Shown here: piece after piece, positions 56,414 through 64,000 of the stretch
Layout: each line of letters starts with the position of its first letter
Numbering within the stretch: the stretch's first letter is position 1
From: Geminicoccus roseus DSM 18922
GTDB taxonomy: Bacteria > Pseudomonadota > Alphaproteobacteria > Geminicoccales > Geminicoccaceae
DNA length: 64,000 nucleotides
Direction of reading: 5' to 3'
NCBI RefSeq assembly: GCF_000427665.1
Contig: NZ_KE386572.1
Location: forward strand, 1,636,196-1,700,195
Notes under the pieces: model-generated
What the model was told of the DNA's origin: nothing
Databases searched by the model: none
The model's input: the letters and a program-made list of their open reading frames with translations, nothing else
Position numbers and translations under genes: made by a program

Positions 56414-57313
56414 GTGGCGGACGAACCGGAGGACGAGTTCGACGAGGGGGAAGCTAGCGGAAGCAGCGGCAATAGAGAACTCGCGCCCGGCCTCTATGTG
56501 GTCGCCACCCCGATCGGCAACCTGGGCGACACCACTGCCCGCGCCCGCGAGGTCCTGGCGGGGGTCGACCGGATCCTGTGCGAGGACGCGCGGGTGTCGC
56601 GGCGGCTGCTGGGCCATCTGGGCCTGAACCGGCCGATGCAGCCCTATCACGAGCACAATGCCGAGGCGCTCCGGCCGCGGATCCTGGCCAGGCTCGCCGA
56701 GGGCGCGCGGCTGGCGCTGATCTCCGACGCCGGCACGCCCCTGGTGTCCGACCCGGGCTTCAAGCTGGTGGGTGCCGCCATCGCCCAGGGCAGCAACGTC
56801 GTGCCCGTGCCGGGTGCCTCGGCGCTGCTGGCGGCCCTGGTGGTGGCGGGCCTGCCAACCGACCGCTTCTTCTTCCAGGGCTTCCTGCCGCCCCGCAGCG
56901 CCGCGCGCCGAGCGGTGCTTGCCGAGATCGCGCCGGTGCCGGGCACGCTGGTGATCTACGAGGCGCCGCACCGGGTGGCGGAGACGCTGGAGGATGCGGC
57001 CGAGGTGCTGGGCGGGCGCCAGGCCGCGGTTTGTCGCGAGCTGACCAAGCGGTTCGAGGAGACCGTGCGCGGCACGCTTCCGGAGCTCGCGCGCCATTAT
57101 GCCGAGCAGGGCGCCCCGCGGGGCGAGATCGTGCTGGTGGTGGGGCCGCCGCCCACCGGACCGGTCGCCGTGGACGACGCCACCCTGGCGGCGGCCTTTG
57201 CCGAGGCGGCCGCGAGCATGGCGCCGCGCCAGGCCGCCCGTTTCGTGGCCGCCCGCTTCAACCTCGACGCCAACGAGGTCTACCGGCGGGTCGCCCGCCG
57301 CGACGGCGCTTGA
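56414..57313 (+). CDS. rsmI: 16S rRNA (cytidine(1402)-2'-O)-methyltransferase
   Basis: A 299-residue tetrapyrrole-methylase-fold enzyme that 2'-O-methylates C1402 in the decoding centre of 16S rRNA. Signatures are LYVVATPIGNLGDTTARA (~28), CEDARVSRRLL (~56), YHEHNA (~77), LISDAGTPLVSDPGF (~101) and VPGASALLAAL (~131). An acidic ~25-residue N-terminal extension precedes the domain. The start is GTG 56414. Its stop overlaps the TTG start of yraN (TTGA). Confidence 0.94.
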   Translation: MADEPEDEFDEGEASGSSGNRELAPGLYVVATPIGNLGDTTARAREVLAGVDRILCEDARVSRRLLGHLGLNRPMQPYHEHNAEALRPRILARLAEGARLALISDAGTPLVSDPGFKLVGAAIAQGSNVVPVPGASALLAALVVAGLPTDRFFFQGFLPPRSAARRAVLAEIAPVPGTLVIYEAPHRVAETLEDAAEVLGGRQAAVCRELTKRFEETVRGTLPELARHYAEQGAPRGEIVLVVGPPPTGPVAVDDATLAAAFAEAAASMAPRQAARFVAARFNLDANEVYRRVARRDGA

Positions 57314-57657
57314 GCGCCGACCGGACCGGCCGGCGGGCCGAGGCCTGGGCGGCCTGGTGGCTGCGGCTCCAGGGCTGGCGGATCCTGGAGCACCGCTTCC
57401 GCTGCCCGGTCGGCGAGATCGACCTGGTGGCGAAGCGGGGCCGGACGGTGGCCTTTGTCGAGGTGAAGGCAAGGCCGAACTCGGCCGCCGGCCTGGAGGC
57501 GCTGCAGCCCCGGCAGCAGCGCCGGCTGCGGCGCGCCGCCGAGTTCTGGCTGACCCGCCATCCGGCCGGCCCGGAGCAGACGCTGCGCTTCGACCTGATC
57601 GTGGTGCGGCCCTGGCGGCTGCCCCTGCACCTCGTCCATGTCCAGGCGGATCACTGA
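57310..57657 (+). CDS. yraN: YraN (UPF0102) family putative endonuclease
   Basis: A 115-residue Holliday-junction-resolvase-like nuclease-fold protein. The PD-(D/E)xK-type motif is seen in GEIDLVAKRGRTVAFVEVKAR, with the Asp and the E-x-K. Family function is unproven. The start is TTG 57310, overlapping the rsmI stop by 4 nt; the frame is open far upstream in the rsmI shadow, so no better start is expected. The last 7 nt overlap the convergent AsmA-type gene. Confidence 0.88.
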   Translation: MSADRTGRRAEAWAAWWLRLQGWRILEHRFRCPVGEIDLVAKRGRTVAFVEVKARPNSAAGLEALQPRQQRRLRRAAEFWLTRHPAGPEQTLRFDLIVVRPWRLPLHLVHVQADH

Positions 57658-59651
57658 CCGCCCAGCAGGCCCTCCAGCAGCTTGCCGGCATCCTTGGGGA
57701 TCAGCCCCTCGCCGTCCTTGCCGCCGCCCAGCTTGTTGACCTGGTCGATGACCTTGTTGACGGTTTCCGGATCCTTCGCCAGCTCGCGCAGCGCCGCGTC
57801 CACGTCGATGCTGACGTTCGGTGAGGCGAACGGGCCGGAGATCAGCACCGGCACCATCGGCAGGTTGCCGAAGTCGCCGCCCTGCCCCTTGGACGCGGCC
57901 GGGATGAGCCGCATGGTCTCGATCCGCTGCTCGCCAAGGTTCAGCCGGCCGCTGCCGGTGACCTGGGCCACCGGCGTCTGCACCGAGATGTCGTCGGTGG
58001 TCGCGATGCCGTTGGCGATGTTGAAGCTGGCGCCGGCGCGCCCGATCTGGGTGCTGCCGCCCCGCAGGCCGCCCTGGGCGAGGGCAGCCGCGATCTCGAC
58101 TGGATTGCCGGAAAGTTTCGACAGGTCGAAGCCCTGCAATGTGCCGTTCAGCAGCTTCACGTCGGCCTTGCCGTCCAGGCCGCCCAGGAGGCTGCCGACG
58201 GTGCGGCCGTCGCCGGTGACGTCCAGGTTCAGGGCCACCCGCCCGTCCAGCCGCTCCTCGTCCGCGAGGTCCTTCAGGAGCCGGGCCACCTGCAGCCCCG
58301 ACCCGGACAGCTTGACCGCGAGCCTGGGCACACCGTCCGCGTCGGCCGCCGTGTTCGCGCGGCCGGTGATCTTGCCGCTGTAGGCCTGCATCTCCTGCAG
58401 GTCGAGCAGCACGTGGTTGGCCCCGGAGGTGGCGTGCAGCCGGGTTGGGCCGACCGTCACCTGCGGCGCCTGGATCCCCTTGGCGCTGACCGTCATGTCC
58501 AGGTCGACCGGCAGGGAGGTTGGCACGTTCAGGGGCATGTCCATCGGGATCGGCCCCGCCGGGCTGCTCTCCTGCGCCTGCGCCTGCGGCGCCGGGTCGG
58601 AGCCCGCCGCCGGCGCATCGGCGGGTGCTGCCGCCGGCTCGGGCGCGCTGTCGCCCGGCATCAGCTTCGCAAGCTCGATCACCCCGGTGGTCAGGGTGCC
58701 GCTGAGCTTCGGCCGCTCTCCGCTGCCGTCGAACCGGATATCGCCGCTTGCCTGGAGCAGGTCGCTGCCGATCTCGGCATCGCTGAAGCTGACGGTCTGG
58801 CCGTCGACGTCCAGCTTGCCCGACACGACCAGCTGCGTCGGCATGGGCGCCGCTGCCGGGACGTCCACCTCCAGCCAGTTCAGGGCCTTGCCCATGTCGG
58901 GCATCTCGACCCGTACCGTCCCCGAGGGGGTCGCGGACAGGATGCCTTCCATGCTGGCATTGATCGGCCCGGTTAGCTTGACGCTGCCGGGGCTGCTCAT
59001 CTGCGCAATCAGGTCGCCGACCTTCTGCACCAAGAGGTCCAGTTCGACCGTCTCGCCCCGGACATCGGCGCTGCCGGTCAGCGAGCCCGGGCCCTGCAGG
59101 TCGTCCGCCTTCAGGTCGAGGTTGATGTTCTCGACCCGCTCGGTCATGCCGGACTGCGCGTTGGCGTAGTCGACCACACCGTCCACGACCCGCACCTCCC
59201 CCAGCGCCAGGTCGGGCAGGCCACCGAGGCCGCCGCCGGAGCCGCTCTCCTCCCCTTGGCCGGGCTGCTCCTCCCCCGGGGACATCTGCCAGTTGCCCTC
59301 GCCGTTCTCGTTGACCCGCAGGTTGGCCACCGGCGCGTCCACGACGAAGCGCTGCACCTCGATCGTCCCGCTCAGGAGTGGCAGCGCCGCGACCACGGCC
59401 TCCAGCCGTTCGACCTGCAGAAGGGGCGTTTCGTCCTCGCCGAACCGGATCCCCTCGGCGACCAGGCGTGGGGTCGGGATCAGCGACAGCGACACATCGC
59501 CTTCCACCGCGAACGGGCGGCCGGTCGCGTCGCGGACCACTTCGGAGACCTTCGCCACCAGCCAGTCTCGGGGCACCAGGAACGGCGCCAGGACCACGGC
59601 GACCAGCAGGAGCCCCACGACGCCCAGGACGATCAGGAGTATGCGCATCAT
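57651..59651 (-). CDS. AsmA family envelope protein
   Basis: A 666-residue AsmA-type protein. One N-terminal helix (ILLIVLGVVGLLLVAVVLAPFLV) leads to the typical RDWLVAKVSEVVRDATGRPFAVEGDVSLSLIPTPRLVAEGI motif zone, and the C-terminal AsmA_2 part carries PVQVTGSGRLNLGEQRIE-like text. An Ala/Pro/Gln-rich linker lies at ~330-375. AsmA proteins anchor in the inner membrane, and many are implicated in lipid traffic to the outer membrane. ATGATG at its start overlaps the mutY stop by 4 nt. It is shorter than, and distinct from, the TamB encoded 17 kb away. Confidence 0.85.
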   Translation of the reverse strand: MMRILLIVLGVVGLLLVAVVLAPFLVPRDWLVAKVSEVVRDATGRPFAVEGDVSLSLIPTPRLVAEGIRFGEDETPLLQVERLEAVVAALPLLSGTIEVQRFVVDAPVANLRVNENGEGNWQMSPGEEQPGQGEESGSGGGLGGLPDLALGEVRVVDGVVDYANAQSGMTERVENINLDLKADDLQGPGSLTGSADVRGETVELDLLVQKVGDLIAQMSSPGSVKLTGPINASMEGILSATPSGTVRVEMPDMGKALNWLEVDVPAAAPMPTQLVVSGKLDVDGQTVSFSDAEIGSDLLQASGDIRFDGSGERPKLSGTLTTGVIELAKLMPGDSAPEPAAAPADAPAAGSDPAPQAQAQESSPAGPIPMDMPLNVPTSLPVDLDMTVSAKGIQAPQVTVGPTRLHATSGANHVLLDLQEMQAYSGKITGRANTAADADGVPRLAVKLSGSGLQVARLLKDLADEERLDGRVALNLDVTGDGRTVGSLLGGLDGKADVKLLNGTLQGFDLSKLSGNPVEIAAALAQGGLRGGSTQIGRAGASFNIANGIATTDDISVQTPVAQVTGSGRLNLGEQRIETMRLIPAASKGQGGDFGNLPMVPVLISGPFASPNVSIDVDAALRELAKDPETVNKVIDQVNKLGGGKDGEGLIPKDAGKLLEGLLGGQ

Positions 59652-60730
59652 CGCGATCCCTTGCTGCCGGCACCTGGCCAGACGCGTGCATGGCGGAGGA
59701 GCTTGACCGTGAGGGTCGGCAGCGCCAGCTCCCCGAATTCTTCAGGCGCGGCCCAGATACCGCCGGCGCCTGTCCCCCTCAACCTACCACGCAGAAGCCG
59801 TATCGACAGGTCCAGATGGGTGAAGAGGTGGCGGACTTCGCCGGGCAGGGCTTCCCAGTGGGCCTCGCCAGACGCCGCCCGGCGTATCTCCGCCTCGTCC
59901 GGAGGGGCCGGCTGCCAGGGGGTGGAAGGGATCTCCATCATGCCCGCCAGGATCCCGCTGTCCGGCCTGCGGCGGAACAGGATCGCCCCGTCGGACCGCT
60001 CCAGGACAAAGGCGACCGCGAAGCGGACCTCCCGTTCCTTCTTCACCGGCCGTCCCGGATAAAGCTCCGGCTGGCCCGACGCGAAGGCGGCGCAATGCTC
60101 CTGCCACGGGCAGAGCAGGCAGGAAGGGGCCCGCGGCGTGCAGACCAGGGCGCCAAGCTCCATTAGGGCCTGGGCCACGTCGTCCGGCCGTGCCGGATCG
60201 GCCAGCGTGTCGGCGGCAGCCTGCAGCTGGCGCGCCGCCCCGGCAGGCGGAAGCTCCAGCCCGATCAGGCGGCCCAGCACCCGTGCCACGTTCGCGTCGA
60301 CCGGCACCACCGGCTGGCCGAATGCAATCGCGGCAACGGCCCGGGCGGTGTAGGGGCCAAGCCCCGGAAGCTGCAGCAGGGTCGTCAGGTCGGGCGGCAC
60401 CGCGCCGCCATGCTCCGCGGTCAGCGCGTCGGCGCACGCCTTGAGCGCCCGGGCGCGCCGGTAATATCCCAGGCCCTGCCAGGCATGCAGCACCTCGTCC
60501 ATGGACGCGGCCGCCAATGCCGGGGGAGTAGGGAAGCGGTCCAGGAAGGCGGAGAAGCGGCCCTTCACGGTGGCCACGGTCGTCTGCTGCAGCATGATCT
60601 CGCTGACCAGCACCGCCCAGGCATCCATCCGTGCGCCGGGCAGGGCCCGCCAGGGCAGCGTGCGTCGGGCCCGGTCGTACCAGGCCAGCAGGTCCGGCAG
60701 GGGTGCTACCGGCACCGATGATGCGTCCAT
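59648..60730 (-). CDS. mutY: A/G-specific adenine DNA glycosylase
   Basis: A 360-residue base-excision repair enzyme that removes adenine opposite 8-oxoguanine. It has SEIMLQQTTVATV (~45-57), the helix-hairpin-helix LPGLGPYTARAVAAIAFG (~114) with VDANVARVLGR holding the catalytic Asp, and the 4Fe-4S ligands in C-x6-C-x2-C-x5-C spacing (CTPRAPSCLLCPWQEHC, ~193-209). A C-terminal NUDIX-like domain (~225-350) recognises 8-oxoG. ATG 60730 was chosen at the family-typical N-terminus. Divergent from the DciA-like gene. Confidence 0.94.
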   Translation of the reverse strand: MDASSVPVAPLPDLLAWYDRARRTLPWRALPGARMDAWAVLVSEIMLQQTTVATVKGRFSAFLDRFPTPPALAAASMDEVLHAWQGLGYYRRARALKACADALTAEHGGAVPPDLTTLLQLPGLGPYTARAVAAIAFGQPVVPVDANVARVLGRLIGLELPPAGAARQLQAAADTLADPARPDDVAQALMELGALVCTPRAPSCLLCPWQEHCAAFASGQPELYPGRPVKKEREVRFAVAFVLERSDGAILFRRRPDSGILAGMMEIPSTPWQPAPPDEAEIRRAASGEAHWEALPGEVRHLFTHLDLSIRLLRGRLRGTGAGGIWAAPEEFGELALPTLTVKLLRHARVWPGAGSKGSR

Positions 60731-60833
60731 GCGAATTTCGAGACCCAAGCAGCCCAACTCCTGCTTTTTCCTGTCGCATTCGCTGTGGCATGCTCCAACC
60801 CGTCGAGCCAGAGCGCTATGATGGCCACGGGGC

Positions 60834-61355
60834 ATGGCGGCCATGCCCGGACCCCCCACCGACGGAGCTGACGTGCGGCTGCGCAAGAGCCATAGCCTGA
60901 GCGAGTATGTCGATGCGGTGATCGGGCCGGCAGCCCGCCGGCGCGGCCTGGCGGCGACGACCCTCATCGCGGACTGGCCGCTGGTCGTGGGCGAGCGGCT
61001 GGCCACGCGTTGCCAGCCGGTCCGGCTGACCTTTCCGCCCGGCCGGCAGAGCGGCGGCACGCTGGTGCTGCATGCGGCGGCGTCCGCAGCCCTCGACCTG
61101 CAGTTTTCCGAGCGGCAGGTAGTCGAGCGGGTGAATGGCCATTACGGCTTCGGCGCCGTGGCCCGCCTGCGGATCGTGCAGGCGCCGCCGATCAAGCCGG
61201 TCCAGCGCCGGCGCCAGGCGCCGCGCGCCGCTCCGAACCCCGAGCAACTCGGCCGGATTCAGGAAGGCACCAGGTCGGTCGCCGATCCGCAGCTGGCGGC
61301 GGCCCTGGTCCGGCTGGGATGCGCCGTCCTGGCCGAGCAGGGAGGCCGCCGTTGA
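60834..61355 (+). CDS. DciA-like (DUF721) protein
   Basis: A 173-residue DUF721 protein. The core is the KH-like fold seen in IADWPLVVGERLATRCQPVRL and VERVNGHYGFGAVARLRIVQ. DciA proteins load or guide the replicative helicase DnaB in bacteria without DnaC; this protein belongs to that superfamily, but the helicase role is not shown here. The basic C-terminal part may bind DNA. It lies divergent from mutY and upstream of dsbA and smc, an arrangement common in alphaproteobacteria. Its stop overlaps the next gene's TTG start. Confidence 0.8.
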   Translation: MAAMPGPPTDGADVRLRKSHSLSEYVDAVIGPAARRRGLAATTLIADWPLVVGERLATRCQPVRLTFPPGRQSGGTLVLHAAASAALDLQFSERQVVERVNGHYGFGAVARLRIVQAPPIKPVQRRRQAPRAAPNPEQLGRIQEGTRSVADPQLAAALVRLGCAVLAEQGGRR

Positions 61356-62455
61356 GATTGTTCGCCCTGCCGCTCCTGCTGGCGGTCCTGGCGCTGTCCG
61401 CCTGCGCCGGCAACATCCCGGGCCTGTCCGGGATCACCGCTCCCTCCGTGGCGCCCGCCGACCTGGAGCACGCCCGCAGCCTCGCCGACAGCGGCGACCG
61501 CACGGCGGCCCTCGCGGCCTATGCCGAGCTTGCCGAGAGCGGCGACCCGGTGGTGCTCTACGAATATGCCCGCGTCATGGAGGATGGCCCGGACGCTACC
61601 CCGACCGACCGGGCGCGCGCCCTGGATCTCTACCGGCAGGCTTCCGAGGACGACCTGATCGACGCGCAGCTGCGGCTGGCCAACCTGCTCTACCTGGGCG
61701 AGGGCGGCGTGCCGCGCGACCTGGTGGAAGCCGCGAAATATTACGACCGCGCCCGCACTCTGATCGAGCCGCGCGCCGAGGCAGGCGACGCCCAGGCCCA
61801 GGAATGGATGGGCGACCTCTACCGCGAGGGCCGCGGCGTCGGCCAGAACGGCGACTATGCCGTCTACTGGTACACCCAGTCCGCCCAGGCGGGCCGGGTC
61901 AGCAGCTACGTGAAGCTCGCCCGGATGTTCGAGCGCGGCGAGGCCGGCGTGGACGTCAATGCCGAGCAGGCCCTGCGCTACTACGAGCTGGCCGGCCAGA
62001 ACGACGACGCCCAGTCGCTGTTCACCATCGGCAAGCGCTATGCCGACGGCGACGGCGTGACCGTCGACAAGGCCCGGGCGGTGGAACTGTTCGAGCGTGC
62101 CGCCGACGCGGGCGACGTGCGCGCCTATGCCAGGCTGGGCGACCTCTATTCCGACACCTCCGCCTGGCCGACCGATCCGGCGCAGGCGGCGGTCTGGTAC
62201 GAGCGCGCGGCGGGCGTCGGCGACGAGAAGGCGATGTACAAGCTGGCCGACCTCTACGACCGGGGCCGGCTCGGCCCGCGCGACCAGGTCGCCGCCTATC
62301 GCTGGTACCTCCTGGCGGCGCGCAACGGCCATCCCCGTGCGCCCGAGCGCCTGGACCGGCTGACCGCCGCCTTGAGCGATTCGCAGCGGGCGGAGGCGCG
62401 TGCGGCCGCCGATGCCTGGGCCATGCAGCGGGCGAGCCTCACGCCTGGAACGTGA
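61352..62455 (+). CDS. Sel1-repeat lipoprotein
   Basis: A 367-residue outer-membrane-type lipoprotein. The TTG start at 61352 (GGAGG 6 nt ahead, overlapping the preceding stop) gives signal MRLFALPLLLAVLALSAC with the lipobox Cys at ~18. About seven Sel1/TPR-like repeats follow, e.g. AQEWMGDLYREGRGVGQNGDYAVYWY and AMYKLADLYDRGRLGPRDQVAAYRWY. Sel1 proteins act as adaptors for protein partners; the partner here is unknown. It interrupts the usual DUF721-dsbA-smc order and is probably co-transcribed with it. Confidence 0.82.
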   Translation: MRLFALPLLLAVLALSACAGNIPGLSGITAPSVAPADLEHARSLADSGDRTAALAAYAELAESGDPVVLYEYARVMEDGPDATPTDRARALDLYRQASEDDLIDAQLRLANLLYLGEGGVPRDLVEAAKYYDRARTLIEPRAEAGDAQAQEWMGDLYREGRGVGQNGDYAVYWYTQSAQAGRVSSYVKLARMFERGEAGVDVNAEQALRYYELAGQNDDAQSLFTIGKRYADGDGVTVDKARAVELFERAADAGDVRAYARLGDLYSDTSAWPTDPAQAAVWYERAAGVGDEKAMYKLADLYDRGRLGPRDQVAAYRWYLLAARNGHPRAPERLDRLTAALSDSQRAEARAAADAWAMQRASLTPGT

Positions 62456-62540
62456 ACCGCTCGTCTTCCGCTCGCCTGCCGATTATGGAATAGACGGAGC
62501 GCGCGCAGCGCTTCCTGCCGCTCGATAGCCTGGAGATGTC

Positions 62541-63134
62541 ATGACGGATCGTCGCACGCTGCTGCTCGCCGGTGTCGCCGCCTGCTGCCTGGTCGGCCTG
62601 CGTCCCGCCCAGGCGGAAACGGCGCCGGAATTCGTGATCGGCTCGCCGGACGCGCCGGTCACGATGGTCGAGTACGCTTCCCTGACCTGCCCGCACTGCG
62701 CGTCCTTCCACAACGAGACGCTGCCGAAGCTGAAAGAGAAGTACATCGACACCGGCAAGGTGAAGCTGATCTACCGCGACTTCCCGCTGGACGAGGCCGC
62801 GCTGACGGCTGCCATCCTGGCCCGCTGCGCCGGGCCGGAACGGGGACCGACCTTCCTGTCCGCCTTCTTCCAGAGCCAGGATCGCTGGGCGGTCGCCGAG
62901 GATCCCCAGGCGTCGCTGCGCCAGCTCGCCAAGGTCGGCGGGCTGAGCGACGAGCGGATCGATGCCTGCCTCGCCGACAAGGAACTCGGTGATTCGATCC
63001 TGCAGATGCGCCTGGACGCCGAGCAGGAACACTCGATCCAGTCCACCCCGAGCTTCCTGATCAACGGCAAGCTCTATGCCGGGAATGCGGGCATCGACGG
63101 GTTCACCGAGATCCTCGAGCCGCTGGTGAACTGA
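62541..63134 (+). CDS. DsbA-family thiol:disulfide oxidoreductase
   Basis: A 197-residue exported thioredoxin-fold protein. The signal peptide (~1-26) begins MTDRRTLLLAG with a twin-Arg-like start and ends RPAQAE. The active site CPHC lies in YASLTCPHCASFHNETL (~50), and the cis-Pro loop in STPSFLINGKLY. It matches the DsbA/DsbG-like proteins (thioredoxin_4) common in alphaproteobacteria, probably active in disulfide formation in the periplasm. GGAGATGTC precedes ATG 62541. Followed by smc after 14 nt. Confidence 0.9.
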   Translation: MTDRRTLLLAGVAACCLVGLRPAQAETAPEFVIGSPDAPVTMVEYASLTCPHCASFHNETLPKLKEKYIDTGKVKLIYRDFPLDEAALTAAILARCAGPERGPTFLSAFFQSQDRWAVAEDPQASLRQLAKVGGLSDERIDACLADKELGDSILQMRLDAEQEHSIQSTPSFLINGKLYAGNAGIDGFTEILEPLVN

Positions 63135-63148
63135 GCGGTTTCTCGGCG

Positions 63149-64000
63149 TTGCAGCTCACCCGGATCGTCATCCACGGTTTCAAGTCGTTCGCCGACAGGG
63201 TCGAACTGGCGCTGGAACCGGGGCTGACCGGCATTGTCGGCCCGAACGGGTGCGGCAAGTCGAACATCGTCGACGCGCTTCGCTGGGTGAGCGGCGAGGC
63301 CTCGGCGCGCGGCGTGCGCGGCGACGACATGGACGACGTGATCTTCGCCGGGACGGGCAGGCGGCCGGGCCGGGAGCTCGCCGATGTCATGGTGATGATC
63401 GAGGGCGATCTCTCCGACTATGCCCGCCACGCCACCGACGGCCGGGCGGAGGTCCGCCGCACCATCACCCGCGGGCATGGATCGACCTTCCGCATTGCCG
63501 GCCGCGAAGTGCGCGCCCGCGACGTGCAGCGCCTGTTCCAGGATGCCGGCGCCGGTGCCCGCGGCACGGCCATCGTGGCCCAGGGCCAGGTCCAGGCGGT
63601 CACCGAGGCCAAGCCCGAGGACCGCCGCCGCTTTCTGGAGGAGGCCGCCGGCGTCGGCGGCCTGCAGAGCCGCAAGCGCGAGGCCGAGAGCAAGCTCCTG
63701 CAGACCGAAGGCAACCTCGCGCGCATCGCCGATCTGATCGGCGCCCTGCAGGCGCGCATGGAGCAGCTGACCCGCCAGGCTGCCCAGGCCGAGCGCTACA
63801 AGAAGCTCGCCCATGAGCTGCGCGAGGCCGAGGCTGCCTTGGCCCTGGCCCGCCTCCTGGACGCCCGCTTCCGCCTGGAGCAGGCCGCCGCTGCCGCGCG
63901 CGCCGCCGACCAGGAGGCCGAGAAGGCGGAGATCGCCCACCAGTCCGACCTGCGCCGGCTGCAGGCCGCCGAGAACGCCGCGGAAACCGCCCGCGAGCAT
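63149..64000 (+). CDS. smc: Chromosome segregation protein SMC, N-terminal part
   Basis: The first 284 codons of an SMC ATPase that runs off the window. The N-terminal head starts MQLTRIVIHGFKSFADRVEL and has Walker A GPNGCGKSN (~31-39) and FIFAGT-like DDVIFAGTGRR. The R-loop/Q-loop region GRAEVRRTITRG and IVAQGQVQ follow, then EEAAGVGGLQSRKREAE leads into the coiled coil (~165 onward). SMC with ScpAB compacts and segregates the chromosome. No good ATG exists; TTG 63149, 14 nt after the dsbA-like stop, gives the family-typical N-terminus. Confidence 0.93.
   Translation, partial: MQLTRIVIHGFKSFADRVELALEPGLTGIVGPNGCGKSNIVDALRWVSGEASARGVRGDDMDDVIFAGTGRRPGRELADVMVMIEGDLSDYARHATDGRAEVRRTITRGHGSTFRIAGREVRARDVQRLFQDAGAGARGTAIVAQGQVQAVTEAKPEDRRRFLEEAAGVGGLQSRKREAESKLLQTEGNLARIADLIGALQARMEQLTRQAAQAERYKKLAHELREAEAALALARLLDARFRLEQAAAAARAADQEAEKAEIAHQSDLRRLQAAENAAETAREH

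Noticed and set aside
63074-64000. 308-codon minus-strand frame at the window end
   Set aside because: Antisense to the SMC head with Walker A and coiled coil; the plus-strand frame is the real gene although it runs off the edge.

Overview
The window is a chromosomal segment of a high-GC (roughly two-thirds G+C by eye) alphaproteobacterium. The complete 16S gene has alphaproteobacterial signatures and a length of about 1.49 kb. The protein families and local orders also fit: chorismate mutase-hisC-tyrA, the NAGGN operon, and mutY / dciA-like / dsbA / smc. My impression from the 16S text is a Rhodospirillales/Geminicoccales-like lineage, but this was not tested by alignment. GTG and TTG starts are common, and so are 4-nt stop/start overlaps.

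Layout. 1-3.3 kb: aromatic amino-acid genes (end of chorismate mutase, hisC, tyrA) and a ChaC-type glutathione cyclotransferase. 3.3-6.0 kb: a benzoylformate-decarboxylase-like ThDP enzyme with a small IlvM-like ACT protein, divergent from an Lrp/AsnC regulator. 6.4-9.6 kb: a minus-strand operon ridA-dadA-racemase-plsC for D-amino-acid oxidation, ending in a lysophosphatidate acyltransferase. 9.7-13.2 kb: ligase-associated exonuclease and ATP-dependent DNA ligase, separated by a VOC protein and a small membrane protein. 13.7-15.7 kb: a secreted tandem-repeat protein of choice-of-anchor-P type, an uncharacterised gene and tusA.

15.8-21.7 kb: a complete rRNA operon, promoter-16S-tRNA-Ile-23S-5S-tRNA-fMet. 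No tRNA-Ala is visible in the 16S-23S spacer, and related stem-loops flank the 23S gene. 21.7-22.8 kb: a frame-disrupted IS630-type element carrying a 61-bp hairpin-containing insertion. 22.9-26.0 kb: the copper pump CopA and CueR. 26.0-30.7 kb: the osmoprotectant NAGGN operon. 31.1-36.2 kb: a dipeptide/oligopeptide-type ABC importer with a fused permease-ATPase. 36.2-46.4 kb: tamB, tamA, a large MscS-type channel and a metallophosphoesterase. 46.7-50.1 kb: a beta-barrel protein, a Wza-like export lipoprotein and an AmpG-type transporter.

50.1-55.0 kb: two divergent TPR proteins (one SPOR, one SH3), a pteridine-reductase-like SDR and a GGDEF protein with a degenerate EAL domain. 55.2-64.0 kb: an LpoA/LppC-like lipoprotein, rsmI, yraN, an AsmA protein, mutY, a DciA-like protein, a Sel1 lipoprotein, a DsbA-like thioredoxin-fold protein and the start of smc. 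A large share of the last 30 kb concerns the cell envelope: TamAB, AsmA, LpoA, AmpG, SPOR and MscS.

No CRISPR array, prophage or dedicated defence island was seen. The best leads are the ThDP/ACT/Lrp cassette, the anchor-P-like secreted protein, the rRNA spacer stem-loops, the lipobox on TamA and the degenerate GGDEF-EAL protein.
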